Below are positions 30,285 through 39,700 of a stretch of 64,000 nt of DNA, piece after piece. The stretch lies in the NCBI GenBank assembly GCA_050729835.1, contig JBOHLS010000002.1, positions 142,640 through 206,639 of the forward strand, in the 5' to 3' direction. Position numbers and translations under genes: made by a program. This DNA is from REEB95 sp050729835 (GTDB taxonomy: Bacteria > Pseudomonadota > Alphaproteobacteria > ATCC43930 > CGMCC-115725). The notes under the pieces were generated by a model. The model saw only the letters and a program-made list of their open reading frames with translations, was not told where the DNA came from and ran no database searches. Within the stretch, counting starts at the first letter, position 1; every line of letters starts with the position of its first letter.

Positions 30285-30899
30285 ATGGACATGACCGGCG
30301 AATACCGGGTCGCCGCGCCGCAGACGAAGGCATGGGACGCGCTCAACGATCCCGACATCCTCAAGCAATGCATCGCCGGCTGCGAAGAGGTGCAGAAGCT
30401 CTCGCCGACCGAGTTCACCGCCAAGGTGCAGGCGCGCGTCGGTCCGGTGAGCGCGCGCTTCGGCGGCAAGGTGACGCTCTCCAACCTCGATCCACCGAAC
30501 GGCTATACGATCAGCGGCGAAGGCCAGGGCGGCGTCGCCGGCTTCGCCAAGGGCGCCGCCGAGGTGCGGCTGACGCCGGATGGCGACGCCACCATGCTGT
30601 CCTACAAGGTGACCGCGCAGGTCGGCGGCAAGCTGGCGCAGATCGGCTCGCGCCTGATCGACAGCACGGCGCGTAAATATGCCGACGATTTCTTCGCCAA
30701 GTTCGCGGCGATCGTCGGCGCGCCCGTGCCGGCGGCAACACCAGCCCCCGAAGCGGCGCCCGCCACGCCCACTGCGCCCAAGCCGCCCGTACCCACGGCC
30801 GCGCCAGCGCCGGTCGAGGGCCGGCGCCTGCCGCCGCTGGTGTGGGCCGTGATCCTGGCCGTGCTGGTCGCGATCATGCTCTATTATTTCGCCCGCTGA
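30285..30899 (+). CDS. coxG: CoxG family protein (SRPBCC fold, C-terminal membrane anchor)
   Basis: 204 residues. The N-terminal CoxG domain (about 1-145) begins MDMTGEYRVAAPQTKAWDALNDPDILKQCIAGCE, with GGVAGFAKGAAEVRL and IDSTARKYADDFFAKF at its end. A Pro/Ala linker (about 148-180) follows and one C-terminal membrane helix (LVWAVILAVLVAIMLYYF). In the carboxidotroph model CoxG helps anchor the CO dehydrogenase to the membrane. It heads the cox gene set and lies 88 bases before coxS. Confidence 0.92.
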   Translation: MDMTGEYRVAAPQTKAWDALNDPDILKQCIAGCEEVQKLSPTEFTAKVQARVGPVSARFGGKVTLSNLDPPNGYTISGEGQGGVAGFAKGAAEVRLTPDGDATMLSYKVTAQVGGKLAQIGSRLIDSTARKYADDFFAKFAAIVGAPVPAATPAPEAAPATPTAPKPPVPTAAPAPVEGRRLPPLVWAVILAVLVAIMLYYFAR

Positions 30900-30987
30900 T
30901 GCTTGACCCTGGCCGATTTCCGGCACGACAATCACGACAACCAATAAGGCCGCGCCCAGCGCGCCCACGACCGAGGAGGTTCCGAAA

Positions 30988-31460
<473 letters not shown>

Positions 31461-31464
<4 letters not shown>

Positions 31465-33839
31465 GCGCGCCTCTGATCGGCGACCCGGTGCGCCGCAAGG
31501 AAGACCTCCGCTTCCTCACCGGCAAGGGCCACTACACCGACGACATCAACCGCGCCGGCCAAGTCTACGCCGTCTTCGTGCGCAGCCCGTACGCCCATGC
31601 CGAGGTCGTTCGCGTCGATGTGAAGCGCGCCGCCGACGCGCCCGGCGTGGTCGCGGTCTATACCGGCGACGATCTGGCCAAGGCCGGGCTCGGCACCCTG
31701 CCCTGCGGCTGGGGCGTCAAGAACAAGGACGGCTCGCCGATGGCCGAACCGCCGCATCCGGTTCTGGCCACCGGCAAGGTGCGGCACGTCGGCGATCCGG
31801 TCGTCGTCGTCATCGCCCAGAGCAAGGCCCAGGCCGAGGAAGCCGCCGAGCTGGTCGACGTCGCATACAAAGAGCTGCCGTCGGTGACCGCGGTTGACGC
31901 CGCGGTCAAGCCCGGCGCGCCGCAACTTTACGCCGAGGCGAAAAATAACCTCTGCTACGACTGGCACATCGGCGACAAGGCGGCGACCGACGCCGCGTTC
32001 GCCAAGGCGGCGCACGTCACCAAGCTCGACATCGTCAACAACCGGCTGGTGCCGAACGCGATGGAGCCGCGGGCCTATATCGGCGACTACGACCGCGCCA
32101 CCGGCGAGCACACGCTCTTCACCACCAGCCAGAATCCGCACGCCATCCGCCTCTTGATGGGTGCCTTCGTGCTGCACGTGCCCGAGCACAAGCTGCGCGT
32201 CGTCGCGCCCGATGTCGGCGGCGGTTTCGGCTCGAAGATCTTTCACTACGCCGAGGAAGCGGCGGTGACCTGGGCTGCGACCCAGCTCTACCGGCCGGTG
32301 AGGTGGACGGCGGAGCGCAGCGAAAGCTTCTTGTGCGACGCGCACGGCCGCGATCACGTCACCCATGCCGAGCTCGCACTCGACAAGGGCGGCAAGTTCG
32401 TCGGCTTGCGCGTGGCGACGCTGGCCAATCTCGGCGGCTATCTTTCGACCTTCGCGCCGGCGGTGCCGACCTATCTCTACGCCACGCTCCTTGCCGGAAC
32501 GTATACAACCCCGGCGATCTACGCCGAAGTGAAAGGCGTGTTCACCAACACCGTGCCGGTGGACGCCTATCGCGGCGCCGGCCGGCCCGAGGGGAGCTAT
32601 CTGCTCGAGCGCCTGGTCGACAAGGCGTCGAACGAGCTCAAGACCGATCCGGCCGCGCTGCGCCGCAAGAATTTCATTCCGAAAGACGCGTACCCGTATC
32701 AAACGCCGGTCGCGCTCGCTTACGATAGCGGCGATTATTTCAGCACGCTCGATCTGGCGTTGAAGGCGGCGGATTACGCCAGCTTCGGCCAGCGCCGCGA
32801 CGACGCCAAGAAGCGCGGTAAGCTGCGCGGCATCGGTCTTGCGACCTATATCGAGGCCTGCGGCGTCGCACCCTCGGCGGTGGCCGGCGCGCTCGGCGCC
32901 CGCGCCGGGCTCTACGAGGTCGCCGAGGTCCGCGTCAATCCGACCGACTCGATCACGGTGTTCACCGGCACGCACAGTCACGGCCAGGGCCACGAGACGA
33001 CGTTCGCCCAGGTCGTGGCCGAGCGGCTGGGCATTCCGCTCGACCAGGTCCAGGTGGCGCACGGCGACACGGCGCAGACGCCGTTCGGCATGGGCACCTA
33101 TGGCTCGCGTTCGCTGCCCGTTGGCGGCTCGGCGCTGGTCAAGGCGCTCGGCAAGATCGAGGCCAAGGGCAAGAAGATCGCCGCGCATCTGCTCGAAGCC
33201 GCCGAGGCCGACATCGAGTTCCAGGACGGCAAGTTCACCGTCGCCGGCACCGACAAATCCAAGACCTTCGGCGAGATCGCGCTGGCCGCCTATATCCCGC
33301 ACAACTATCCGCTCGAGACGCTCGAGCCTGGCCTCGACGAGACCGCCTATTACGACCCGAAGAACTTCACCTTCCCGTCGGGCGCGCATATCGCCGAGGT
33401 CGAGATCGACCCCGACACCGGCACCGTCGAACTGGTGAACTTCACCGCCGCCGACGATTTCGGCCGCATCGTCAATCCGATGATCGTCGAGGGCCAGGTG
33501 CATGGCGGCCTGGCGCAAGGCATCGGCCAGGCGTTGTTCGAGGAATGCCGCTACGACCCCGAAAGCGGCCAGCTCGTCACCGGCTCGTTCATGGATTACC
33601 GCATGCCGCGCGCTGGCGATTTACCGTCCTTCGCGGTGGCGACCCACGCGACGCTGTGCACGCATAACCCGCTCGGCGTCAAAGGCTGCGGCAAGGCCGG
33701 AGCAATCGGCGCGCCGGGCGCGGTGATGAATGCGGTGCTCAACGCGCTGAGCGGGCTCGGTGTCAGCAATCTCGACATGCCGGCGTCGCCCGAACGCGTG
33801 TGGCGCGCCATCAACGGTGGCCGTCGCGCCGCCGCCTAG
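31461..33839 (+). CDS. coxL: Molybdenum hydroxylase large subunit, form II CoxL type
   Basis: 792 residues, full length for the family. It begins GDPVRRKEDLRFLTGKGHYTDD. The signature loop reads AYRGAGR, which marks form II, not the AYxCSFR of proven CO dehydrogenases, so the substrate may be an aldehyde or N-heterocycle rather than CO. The Mo-pterin regions GGGFGSKI, GTHSHGQGHETTFAQ and MGTYGSRSLPVGGSAL are present. The C-terminal catalytic motif reads GVKGCGKAGAIGAP, with Lys745 where the family has its active-site Glu. Unless that is a base error, turnover should be impaired or altered. It is coupled to coxS, and coxM starts 20 bases later. Confidence 0.93.
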
Positions 33840-33859
33840 AATTCAGGGAGAAGCAAGCG

Positions 33860-34654
33860 ATGTATAACTTTGAATACCACAAGGCCAAGAACGTCGCGGA
33901 CGCCTCGACGCTGATCACGCAGAAGAGCGAGGCCAAGCTGGTCGCCGGCGGCATGACGCTGATCCCGACCTTGAAGCAGCGCCTCGCCAAGCCGACCGAT
34001 TTGGTCGACCTCAACGGGCTGCCCGAGCTCAAAGGCATCAAGCGCGAGGGCAACGCCGTGGTGATCAGCGCGATGACGCGGCACATCGAGGTCGCGGAAT
34101 CGGCCGAGGTGCAGAAGGCGATCCCCGCCCTCGCCCATCTCGCCTCGCATATCGGCGATCCGGCGGTGCGCAACCGCGGTACGCTCGGCGGCTCGATCTC
34201 GAACAACGATCCGGCGGCGGATTATCCCTCGGCGGTGGTCGCACTCAACGCCACGGTGATCACCAACAAGCGCAAGATCACGACCGACGAGTTCTTCAAG
34301 GGCATGTTCGAGACCGCGCTCCAGCCCGGCGAGATCGTGACCGCGGTGAGCTTCCCGATCCCCGAGAAGGCCGCCTACATGAAGTTCCCCAATCCGGCGT
34401 CGCGCTACGCCATCGTCGGCGTGTTCGTGGCCAAGCATAAGGACGGCGTGCGAGTCGCGGTAACCGGCGCGGGTCCGTGCGTCTTCCGCCAGAAGGAAAT
34501 GGAAGCGACGCTGGTTAAGAATTTCTCCGCCGACGCGATCAAAACGATCGCGCAGAAGCAGGACGGGCTCAACGGCGACATCCACGCCAGCCCGGAATAC
34601 CGCGCGCATCTCGTCGGCGTGATGGCGCGGCGGGCGGTGCAAGCGGCGGGATAG
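33860..34654 (+). CDS. coxM: Molybdenum hydroxylase medium subunit, FAD-binding (CoxM-like)
   Basis: 264 residues, slightly short for the family. FAD-binding motifs are AGGMTLIPTLKQRLA and RNRGTLGGSISNNDPAADYP. The C-terminal CO_deh_flav_C domain (about 160-264) contains SRYAIVGVFVA. It passes electrons from the [2Fe-2S] subunit to the acceptor. A ribosome-binding site GGGAG lies about 10 bases upstream. It is the third structural gene in the order S-L-M, unlike the M-S-L order of Oligotropha. Confidence 0.94.
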   Translation: MYNFEYHKAKNVADASTLITQKSEAKLVAGGMTLIPTLKQRLAKPTDLVDLNGLPELKGIKREGNAVVISAMTRHIEVAESAEVQKAIPALAHLASHIGDPAVRNRGTLGGSISNNDPAADYPSAVVALNATVITNKRKITTDEFFKGMFETALQPGEIVTAVSFPIPEKAAYMKFPNPASRYAIVGVFVAKHKDGVRVAVTGAGPCVFRQKEMEATLVKNFSADAIKTIAQKQDGLNGDIHASPEYRAHLVGVMARRAVQAAG

Positions 34655-34754
34655 GCAGATTCCTTACGCCCGTCGTCACGCAATTCTGAGCGATTCGTGA
34701 AACGCCAGCCGCCGCGCTAGCCAGCGCCCGCGCCGTCCTGCATGCTTTTGTCGC

Positions 34755-36416
34755 ATGGAAAGCGCGCCATCGCTGATCGTCACCTTGCTCGTCGCCCTGG
34801 CGGTCGCCTATGTCGGCGGCCTCGGCGCGCGGATGCTGCGCCTGCCGCCGATCGTCGGCTATCTGCTGGCGGGAGTCGTCATCGGACCGTTCACGCCCGG
34901 CCTCGCCGCCGACGCGCGCACCGTCGAGGATTTGGCCCAGATCGGCGTCGTGCTGCTGCTGTTCGGCATCGGGCTGCACTTCTCGCTGGCCGATCTGCGC
35001 GCGGTGTGGCGGATCGCCGTGCCCGGCGCGCTGCTCCAGATCGCGGCCTCGGCCGCGCTCGGCTTCGGCGTCGCGCGGCTGATCGGCTTCGCCACCGAGC
35101 CGGCGGCGGCGTTGGCGCTGTGCCTGGCGGTGGCCAGCACCGTTGTGGCGACACGCAACCTCGAGCAACGCGGCCGGCTGATGACCGACGTCGGACGCAT
35201 CGCGCTCGGCTGGCTGATCATGCAGGATTTGGTCGTCGTCGTCGTGTTGGTCGTGCTGCCGGGCAGCACGCCGTCGCCGCTCGCCTTCGCGCAAGCGCCG
35301 ATCGCCGCCGGCGCGATCAAGGTGGTTGAAGCGACGGTCTTCGCCGCCATCATGCTGCCGCTCGGTCGGCGGTTCATTCCCTGGCTGCTGACGCTGACCG
35401 CGCGCGACGGCTCGCGCGAGCTGTTCCGTCTGGCGGTGATCGTTTCCGCGCTCGGCATCGCCTATCTCGCCGCCGCGCTGGTCGGCGTGTCGCCAGCACT
35501 GGGCGCGTTCTTCGCCGGCATCATCATCGCCGAATCCGATCTCAGCCATCAGGCGGCCGGCGAGTCCGTGCCGGTGCAGCAGATTTTCACCGTGCTGTTC
35601 TTCGTCTCGGTTGGCATGCTGTTCGATCCCGGCGTGCTGTTGCGTGCGCCATTGGCGGTGGCGGCGGTGAGCGTCGCGGTGATCGTCGGTAATGCCGTCA
35701 TTACCTTGTTGGTTCTGCTCGCGCTGAGCGGGGCGCCGCGCAGCGCGCTCGAGGTCGCCGCGTTGCTGGCGCAGATCGGCGAGTTCTCGTTCATCCTCAG
35801 CGGCGCGGCCTCGCGCAGCGGGCTCTTGCCGGGCGACGGACGCAGCCTCGTCCTGGCCGCGGCGCTGATCTCGATTCTGCTGCAGCCGTTCGTGCTCCGC
35901 TTCGCCCTGTCGCTGGCCGCGCCGCTCGAGCGCATCCGCGTCCTGCGCGCGTGGCATGCGGGCCGGCGCGAGATCAAGCGGCGCGAGACGCTGCCGCGGC
36001 TCGAAGGCCACGCCATCGTCATCGGCCACGGCCGCGTCGGCAGCGTGATCGCCGCAAAGCTGCGCGCACAAGGCGTGCCTTATATCGTGATCGAGCAGAA
36101 CCTACACTTCGCCGAGCGGCTGCGCCGCGACGGCGTGCCGGTGATCTACGGCGACGCCGCCTGGCCGGAGGTCTTCGAGGCCGCCGGACCCGAGCGCGCC
36201 CGGCTACTGGTGATCGCGGTGCCCGAGAAGAGCGCGGTACGCCGCATACTCGCCGAGGCCCGCGCCATCAACCCGGCGCTCGAGATTGTCGCGCGGACCC
36301 ACAGCCGCGAGGAAGCCGAATGGCTCAAGCAGAAAGGCGTCGCGCGCGTCGTCATGGGCGAAAGCCAGACCGCCAGCGAGATGGCCAGCTACGCCATCCG
36401 GCATTTCGCGCCCTGA
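34755..36416 (+). CDS. Monovalent cation:proton antiporter-2 (Kef/YbaL type) with TrkA-N domain
   Basis: 553 residues. The first ~390 residues contain about 12 membrane segments with VGYLLAGVVIGPFTPGLA and LLLFGIGLHFSLADLRAVW, typical of CPA2 exchangers, and GAFFAGIIIAESDLSHQA. A cytoplasmic TrkA-N Rossmann domain follows (AIVIGHGRVGSVIAAKL). No TrkA-C domain is seen. The family exchanges K+ or Na+ for H+ and is gated by ligands bound to the Rossmann domain. It lies between coxM and coxD on the same strand with 100- and 88-base gaps, which is unusual for a cox cluster. Confidence 0.92.
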   Translation: MESAPSLIVTLLVALAVAYVGGLGARMLRLPPIVGYLLAGVVIGPFTPGLAADARTVEDLAQIGVVLLLFGIGLHFSLADLRAVWRIAVPGALLQIAASAALGFGVARLIGFATEPAAALALCLAVASTVVATRNLEQRGRLMTDVGRIALGWLIMQDLVVVVVLVVLPGSTPSPLAFAQAPIAAGAIKVVEATVFAAIMLPLGRRFIPWLLTLTARDGSRELFRLAVIVSALGIAYLAAALVGVSPALGAFFAGIIIAESDLSHQAAGESVPVQQIFTVLFFVSVGMLFDPGVLLRAPLAVAAVSVAVIVGNAVITLLVLLALSGAPRSALEVAALLAQIGEFSFILSGAASRSGLLPGDGRSLVLAAALISILLQPFVLRFALSLAAPLERIRVLRAWHAGRREIKRRETLPRLEGHAIVIGHGRVGSVIAAKLRAQGVPYIVIEQNLHFAERLRRDGVPVIYGDAAWPEVFEAAGPERARLLVIAVPEKSAVRRILAEARAINPALEIVARTHSREEAEWLKQKGVARVVMGESQTASEMASYAIRHFAP

Positions 36417-36504
36417 CGCATGGCAGGAATGTCGCCGGTCTCGCGGGTTGGACCCGACGGCCGATTTCCTTTAAAAATGGGCGCTTCGTTCTCATCTCTC
36501 GGAC

Positions 36505-37428
36505 GTGGCTTCGATGGCTTCCCTGCCGAATTCCGTCGCCGACGCGCTCGCGCTGCTCGCCAAGGGCCGCTATGTCGCGGACCGCAGCCTGGCGACCGCG
36601 GCGTATCTTGCGCTGTCGCTCAAGCGCCCGCTGTTTCTCGAGGGCGAGGCCGGCACCGGCAAGACCGAGGTCGCCAAGGTGCTGGCCGAACGCCTCGAGC
36701 GCAAATTGATCCGCCTGCAATGCTACGAAGGCCTCGACGTCGCCAGCGCGGTCTACGAATGGAACTACCCGCGGCAGATGATCGAGATCCGCCTCGCCGA
36801 GACCGGCGAGGAAAGCAAGGACACGGTCGAGGAGAAAATCTTCTCCGAGAAATTCCTCATCAAGCGGCCGCTGCTCCAGGCGCTCGAGCCCGACTTCGCC
36901 GGCCCGCCGGTGCTACTGATCGACGAGATCGACCGCACCGACGAGCCATTCGAGGCCTTCCTGCTCGAAGTGTTGTCGGACCACCAGGTGTCGATCCCCG
37001 AGCTCGGCACGGTCAAAGCCGCCGAGCCGCCGATTGTCGTGATCACATCGAACCGCACGCGCGAGATTCACGACGCGCTCAAGCGGCGCTGTTTCTATTA
37101 CTGGATCGACTACCCCGACGCGGCGCACGAGCTCGAAATCCTGCGCCTCAAGGCGCCGGGCGCGCCGGCCGAGCTGTCGCGCCAAATCGTCGCCTTCGTG
37201 CAGAAGCTGCGCGCGGCCGGCGAGCTGTTCAAGCTGCCGGGCATCGCCGAGACCATCGATTGGGCGCATGCGCTGTCGCAGCTCGACGTGCTGACGCTCA
37301 CGCCCGAGGCGATCAACGACACGCTCGGCGTACTGCTCAAGTACCAGGACGACATCGCCAAGATTCAGGGCAGCGAGGCCGAGCGCCTGCTGGCGCTGGT
37401 GAAGGCCGAGCTCGCCGCGGCGCAATGA
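36505..37428 (+). CDS. coxD: CoxD, MoxR-type AAA+ ATPase for Mo-hydroxylase maturation
   Basis: 307 residues from a GTG; an ATG three codons later is an alternative start. Walker A is EGEAGTGKTEVAK, Walker B VLLIDEIDRTDE, sensor 1 VITSNRTREIHDAL. CoxD is a membrane-linked AAA+ protein needed for sulfuration and copper insertion of the CO dehydrogenase active site in Oligotropha; in form II systems the role is inferred. The stop overlaps the coxE start, so they are coupled. Confidence 0.93.
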   Translation: MASMASLPNSVADALALLAKGRYVADRSLATAAYLALSLKRPLFLEGEAGTGKTEVAKVLAERLERKLIRLQCYEGLDVASAVYEWNYPRQMIEIRLAETGEESKDTVEEKIFSEKFLIKRPLLQALEPDFAGPPVLLIDEIDRTDEPFEAFLLEVLSDHQVSIPELGTVKAAEPPIVVITSNRTREIHDALKRRCFYYWIDYPDAAHELEILRLKAPGAPAELSRQIVAFVQKLRAAGELFKLPGIAETIDWAHALSQLDVLTLTPEAINDTLGVLLKYQDDIAKIQGSEAERLLALVKAELAAAQ

Positions 37429-38651
37429 TGGACGGCGCGGTCCCCGCCCCCACCGGCGGCAATCTCGTCGCCAACATCATGTATTTTGCGCGCGCGCTGC
37501 GCGCCGCCGGCCTGCCGGTCGGTCCCGGCCGGGTGCTCCAGGCGGTCGAGGCGGTGCGCGCCGTCGGCCTCGAAAGCCGCACCGATTTCTACTGGGCGCT
37601 GCATGCCGTGTTCGTCAACCGGCGCGACCAGCGCCTGATCTTCGACCAGGCGTTCCACGTTTTCTGGCGCAACCCCAAGCTGCTCGAGCGCATGATGGGG
37701 TTGCTGCTACCCGAGCTTCAGGCGCTGAACCCGGACGGGCCGGAGATGAGCCGGCGCCTAGCCGAGGCGCTGCGCGCCGGCCACGCGGACGGCGCCGAAC
37801 GGCCGCGCGAGGAGAAAATCGAGCACGACGCGGCGATGACCTTCTCGGCGCGCGAGGTTTTGCAGACCATGGACTTCGAGAAGATGTCGACCGCCGAGAT
37901 GAACGCGGCGCGCGACGCGGTCAAGAAGCTCGCCCTCGCGCTCGCCGAAAAGCAGACGCGGCGCTTCGCCGCCGATCCGCGCGGCGCCCGCGTCGACATG
38001 CGCGCGACGCTGCGCGCCCAGCTTCGCGCCGGCGGGCTCATCGCCTTGAAGCGCAAGGACCGCGCGACGCGACCGCCGCCTTTGGTCGTGCTATGCGATA
38101 TCTCCGGCTCGATGAGTCGCTATACCCGCATCTTCCTGCATTTCCTGCACACCGTGATCAACGACCGTGATCGCGTGCACACCTTCCTGTTCGGCACGCA
38201 GCTCACCAACATCACGCGGCCGTTGCGCATCCGCGACGTCGACGAGGCGCTCGACAAGGTGGCGGCGGCGGTCGAGGACTGGTCGGGCGGCACGCGCATC
38301 GGCCGGTGCCTGGCCGAGTTCAACCGCCGCTGGTCACGCCGCGTGCTCGGCCAGGGCGCAGTCGTGCTGTTCATCTCCGATGGGCTCGACCGCGACGCCG
38401 GCGCCGGCCTGGCGGCGGAGATGGAGCGGCTGCATAAATCGTGCAGCCGGCTGATCTGGCTCAACCCGCTGTTGCGTTACGCCGGCTTCGCCCCCAAATC
38501 CCTCGGCATGAAGGCGATTCTACCCCATGTCGATGAGTTTCGGCCGGTGCATAATCTCGCCAGCCTCGAGGCTGTGGTGGTGACGCTCGCCACCAGCGGT
38601 CCGCGGCGCCTCGGCGCGGCGGCATGGCCGGGCATGCGAAAGGCAGGCTGA
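37425..38651 (+). CDS. coxE: CoxE, von Willebrand factor A domain protein
   Basis: 408 residues. Two adjacent ATG codons open the gene inside the coxD stop. The N-terminal part (about 10-200) is helical with many acidic and basic residues. The VWA domain (about 220-380) carries the MIDAS motif LCDISGSMSRY and GGTRIGRCLAEF with ISDGLDRD. CoxE is the usual partner of the MoxR-type CoxD ATPase. It is followed within 3 bases by an XdhC-type gene. Confidence 0.94.
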   Translation: MMDGAVPAPTGGNLVANIMYFARALRAAGLPVGPGRVLQAVEAVRAVGLESRTDFYWALHAVFVNRRDQRLIFDQAFHVFWRNPKLLERMMGLLLPELQALNPDGPEMSRRLAEALRAGHADGAERPREEKIEHDAAMTFSAREVLQTMDFEKMSTAEMNAARDAVKKLALALAEKQTRRFAADPRGARVDMRATLRAQLRAGGLIALKRKDRATRPPPLVVLCDISGSMSRYTRIFLHFLHTVINDRDRVHTFLFGTQLTNITRPLRIRDVDEALDKVAAAVEDWSGGTRIGRCLAEFNRRWSRRVLGQGAVVLFISDGLDRDAGAGLAAEMERLHKSCSRLIWLNPLLRYAGFAPKSLGMKAILPHVDEFRPVHNLASLEAVVVTLATSGPRRLGAAAWPGMRKAG

Positions 38652-38653
38652 AC

Positions 38654-38986
38654 ATGACGGCGAACACCGGTGACAACGGCGACATCCTCGATCAGGCGGC
38701 CAAATGGCGCGGCCAGAGCAAGGGCGTGGCACTGGCCACCGTGATCTCGACCTGGGGCTCATCGCCCCGGCCGGTCGGCGCCAAGCTGGCGGTCGACGAC
38801 AGTGGATCCTTTATTGGGTCCGTATCTGGCGGATGTGTCGAAGGCGCGGTGATCGAGGAAGGCCTCGCGGCGATCAAGGACGGCAAGCCGCGACTCCTGG
38901 ATTTCGGCGTCACCAACGAGCAAGCCTGGGAGGTAGGACTCGCCTGCGGCGGCAAGATCCAGGTTTTTGTCGAGCGCGTCGAATGA
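38654..38986 (+). CDS. XdhC/CoxI family protein, N-terminal half only
   Basis: 110 residues matching only the XdhC_CoxI domain: GVALATVISTWGSSPRPVGAKL, then SFIGSVSGGCVEGAVIEEGLAAI and GLACGGKIQVFVE. Family members bind molybdenum cofactor and deliver its sulfurated form to the apo-enzyme. The Rossmann half is encoded by the next gene, which overlaps by 4 bases (ATGA). Splitting into two proteins is known in cox clusters, and the two probably act together. Confidence 0.9.
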   Translation: MTANTGDNGDILDQAAKWRGQSKGVALATVISTWGSSPRPVGAKLAVDDSGSFIGSVSGGCVEGAVIEEGLAAIKDGKPRLLDFGVTNEQAWEVGLACGGKIQVFVERVE

Positions 38987-39699
38987 AGCTGGAGCTGCTC
39001 AAGCGCGCCGTCGAGTCGGCCACCGCCGGGAGGCCAGCGGCGCTGGTCACCGACCTCAAATTTGGACTTCAAACATTGTTTCAAGGCGCTGTTTTTGAAG
39101 GAAACTTGAAGCCAAATGAGTCGGTGAGCGCGGCCGTCCGGCAGGCCCTGGCCGACGACCGCAGCACCCTGGTCGAATCGCCCGAAGGCCGGTTCTTCAT
39201 CGAGGTCTTCAACCCGCCTTTGCGCCTCATGGTCGTGGGGGCGGTGCACATTGCCCAGCCACTGGCGCGCATCGCGGCGCTGGCCGGCTATGCTGTCACG
39301 GTGATCGACCCGCGCAGCGCCTTCGCTAGCAGCGAGCGGTTTCCCGGCGTCGAACTGTCGACCGAATGGCCGGACGAGGCGATGGCGCGGCTTAAGCCCG
39401 ACAAGCGCAGCGCCGTCGTCACCCTCACCCACGATCCCAAGGTCGACGACCCGGCGCTGATCGCGGCACTCAAATCGGCCGCGTTCTATATCGGCGCGCT
39501 CGGCTCGAAGAAGACGCACGCGGCGCGGCTCAAGCGGCTGACCGAAACTGGGTTCAAGGATGCCGAATTCGCGCGCATCCATGGGCCGGTCGGACTCGAT
39601 ATCGGCGCGGTCTCCCCGACCGAGATCGCGATCGCGATCCTGGCGCAGATCACCGCGACGCTGCGCGCCGATCGGCTGAAGAGCCGGCAAGCGGCCTGA
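38983..39699 (+). CDS. XdhC Rossmann-domain protein (CoxF-like half)
   Basis: 238 residues. The Rossmann core is LRLMVVGAVHIAQPLARIAALAGYAVTVIDPR, then AFYIGALGSKKTHAARLKRL and IGAVSPTEIAIAILAQI, which match the XdhC C-terminal domain. The N-terminal 75 residues are less conserved. It pairs with the upstream half to form a complete XdhC-type maturation factor. Two bases separate it from the next gene. Confidence 0.9.
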   Translation: MKLELLKRAVESATAGRPAALVTDLKFGLQTLFQGAVFEGNLKPNESVSAAVRQALADDRSTLVESPEGRFFIEVFNPPLRLMVVGAVHIAQPLARIAALAGYAVTVIDPRSAFASSERFPGVELSTEWPDEAMARLKPDKRSAVVTLTHDPKVDDPALIAALKSAAFYIGALGSKKTHAARLKRLTETGFKDAEFARIHGPVGLDIGAVSPTEIAIAILAQITATLRADRLKSRQAA

Positions 39700-39700
39700 G

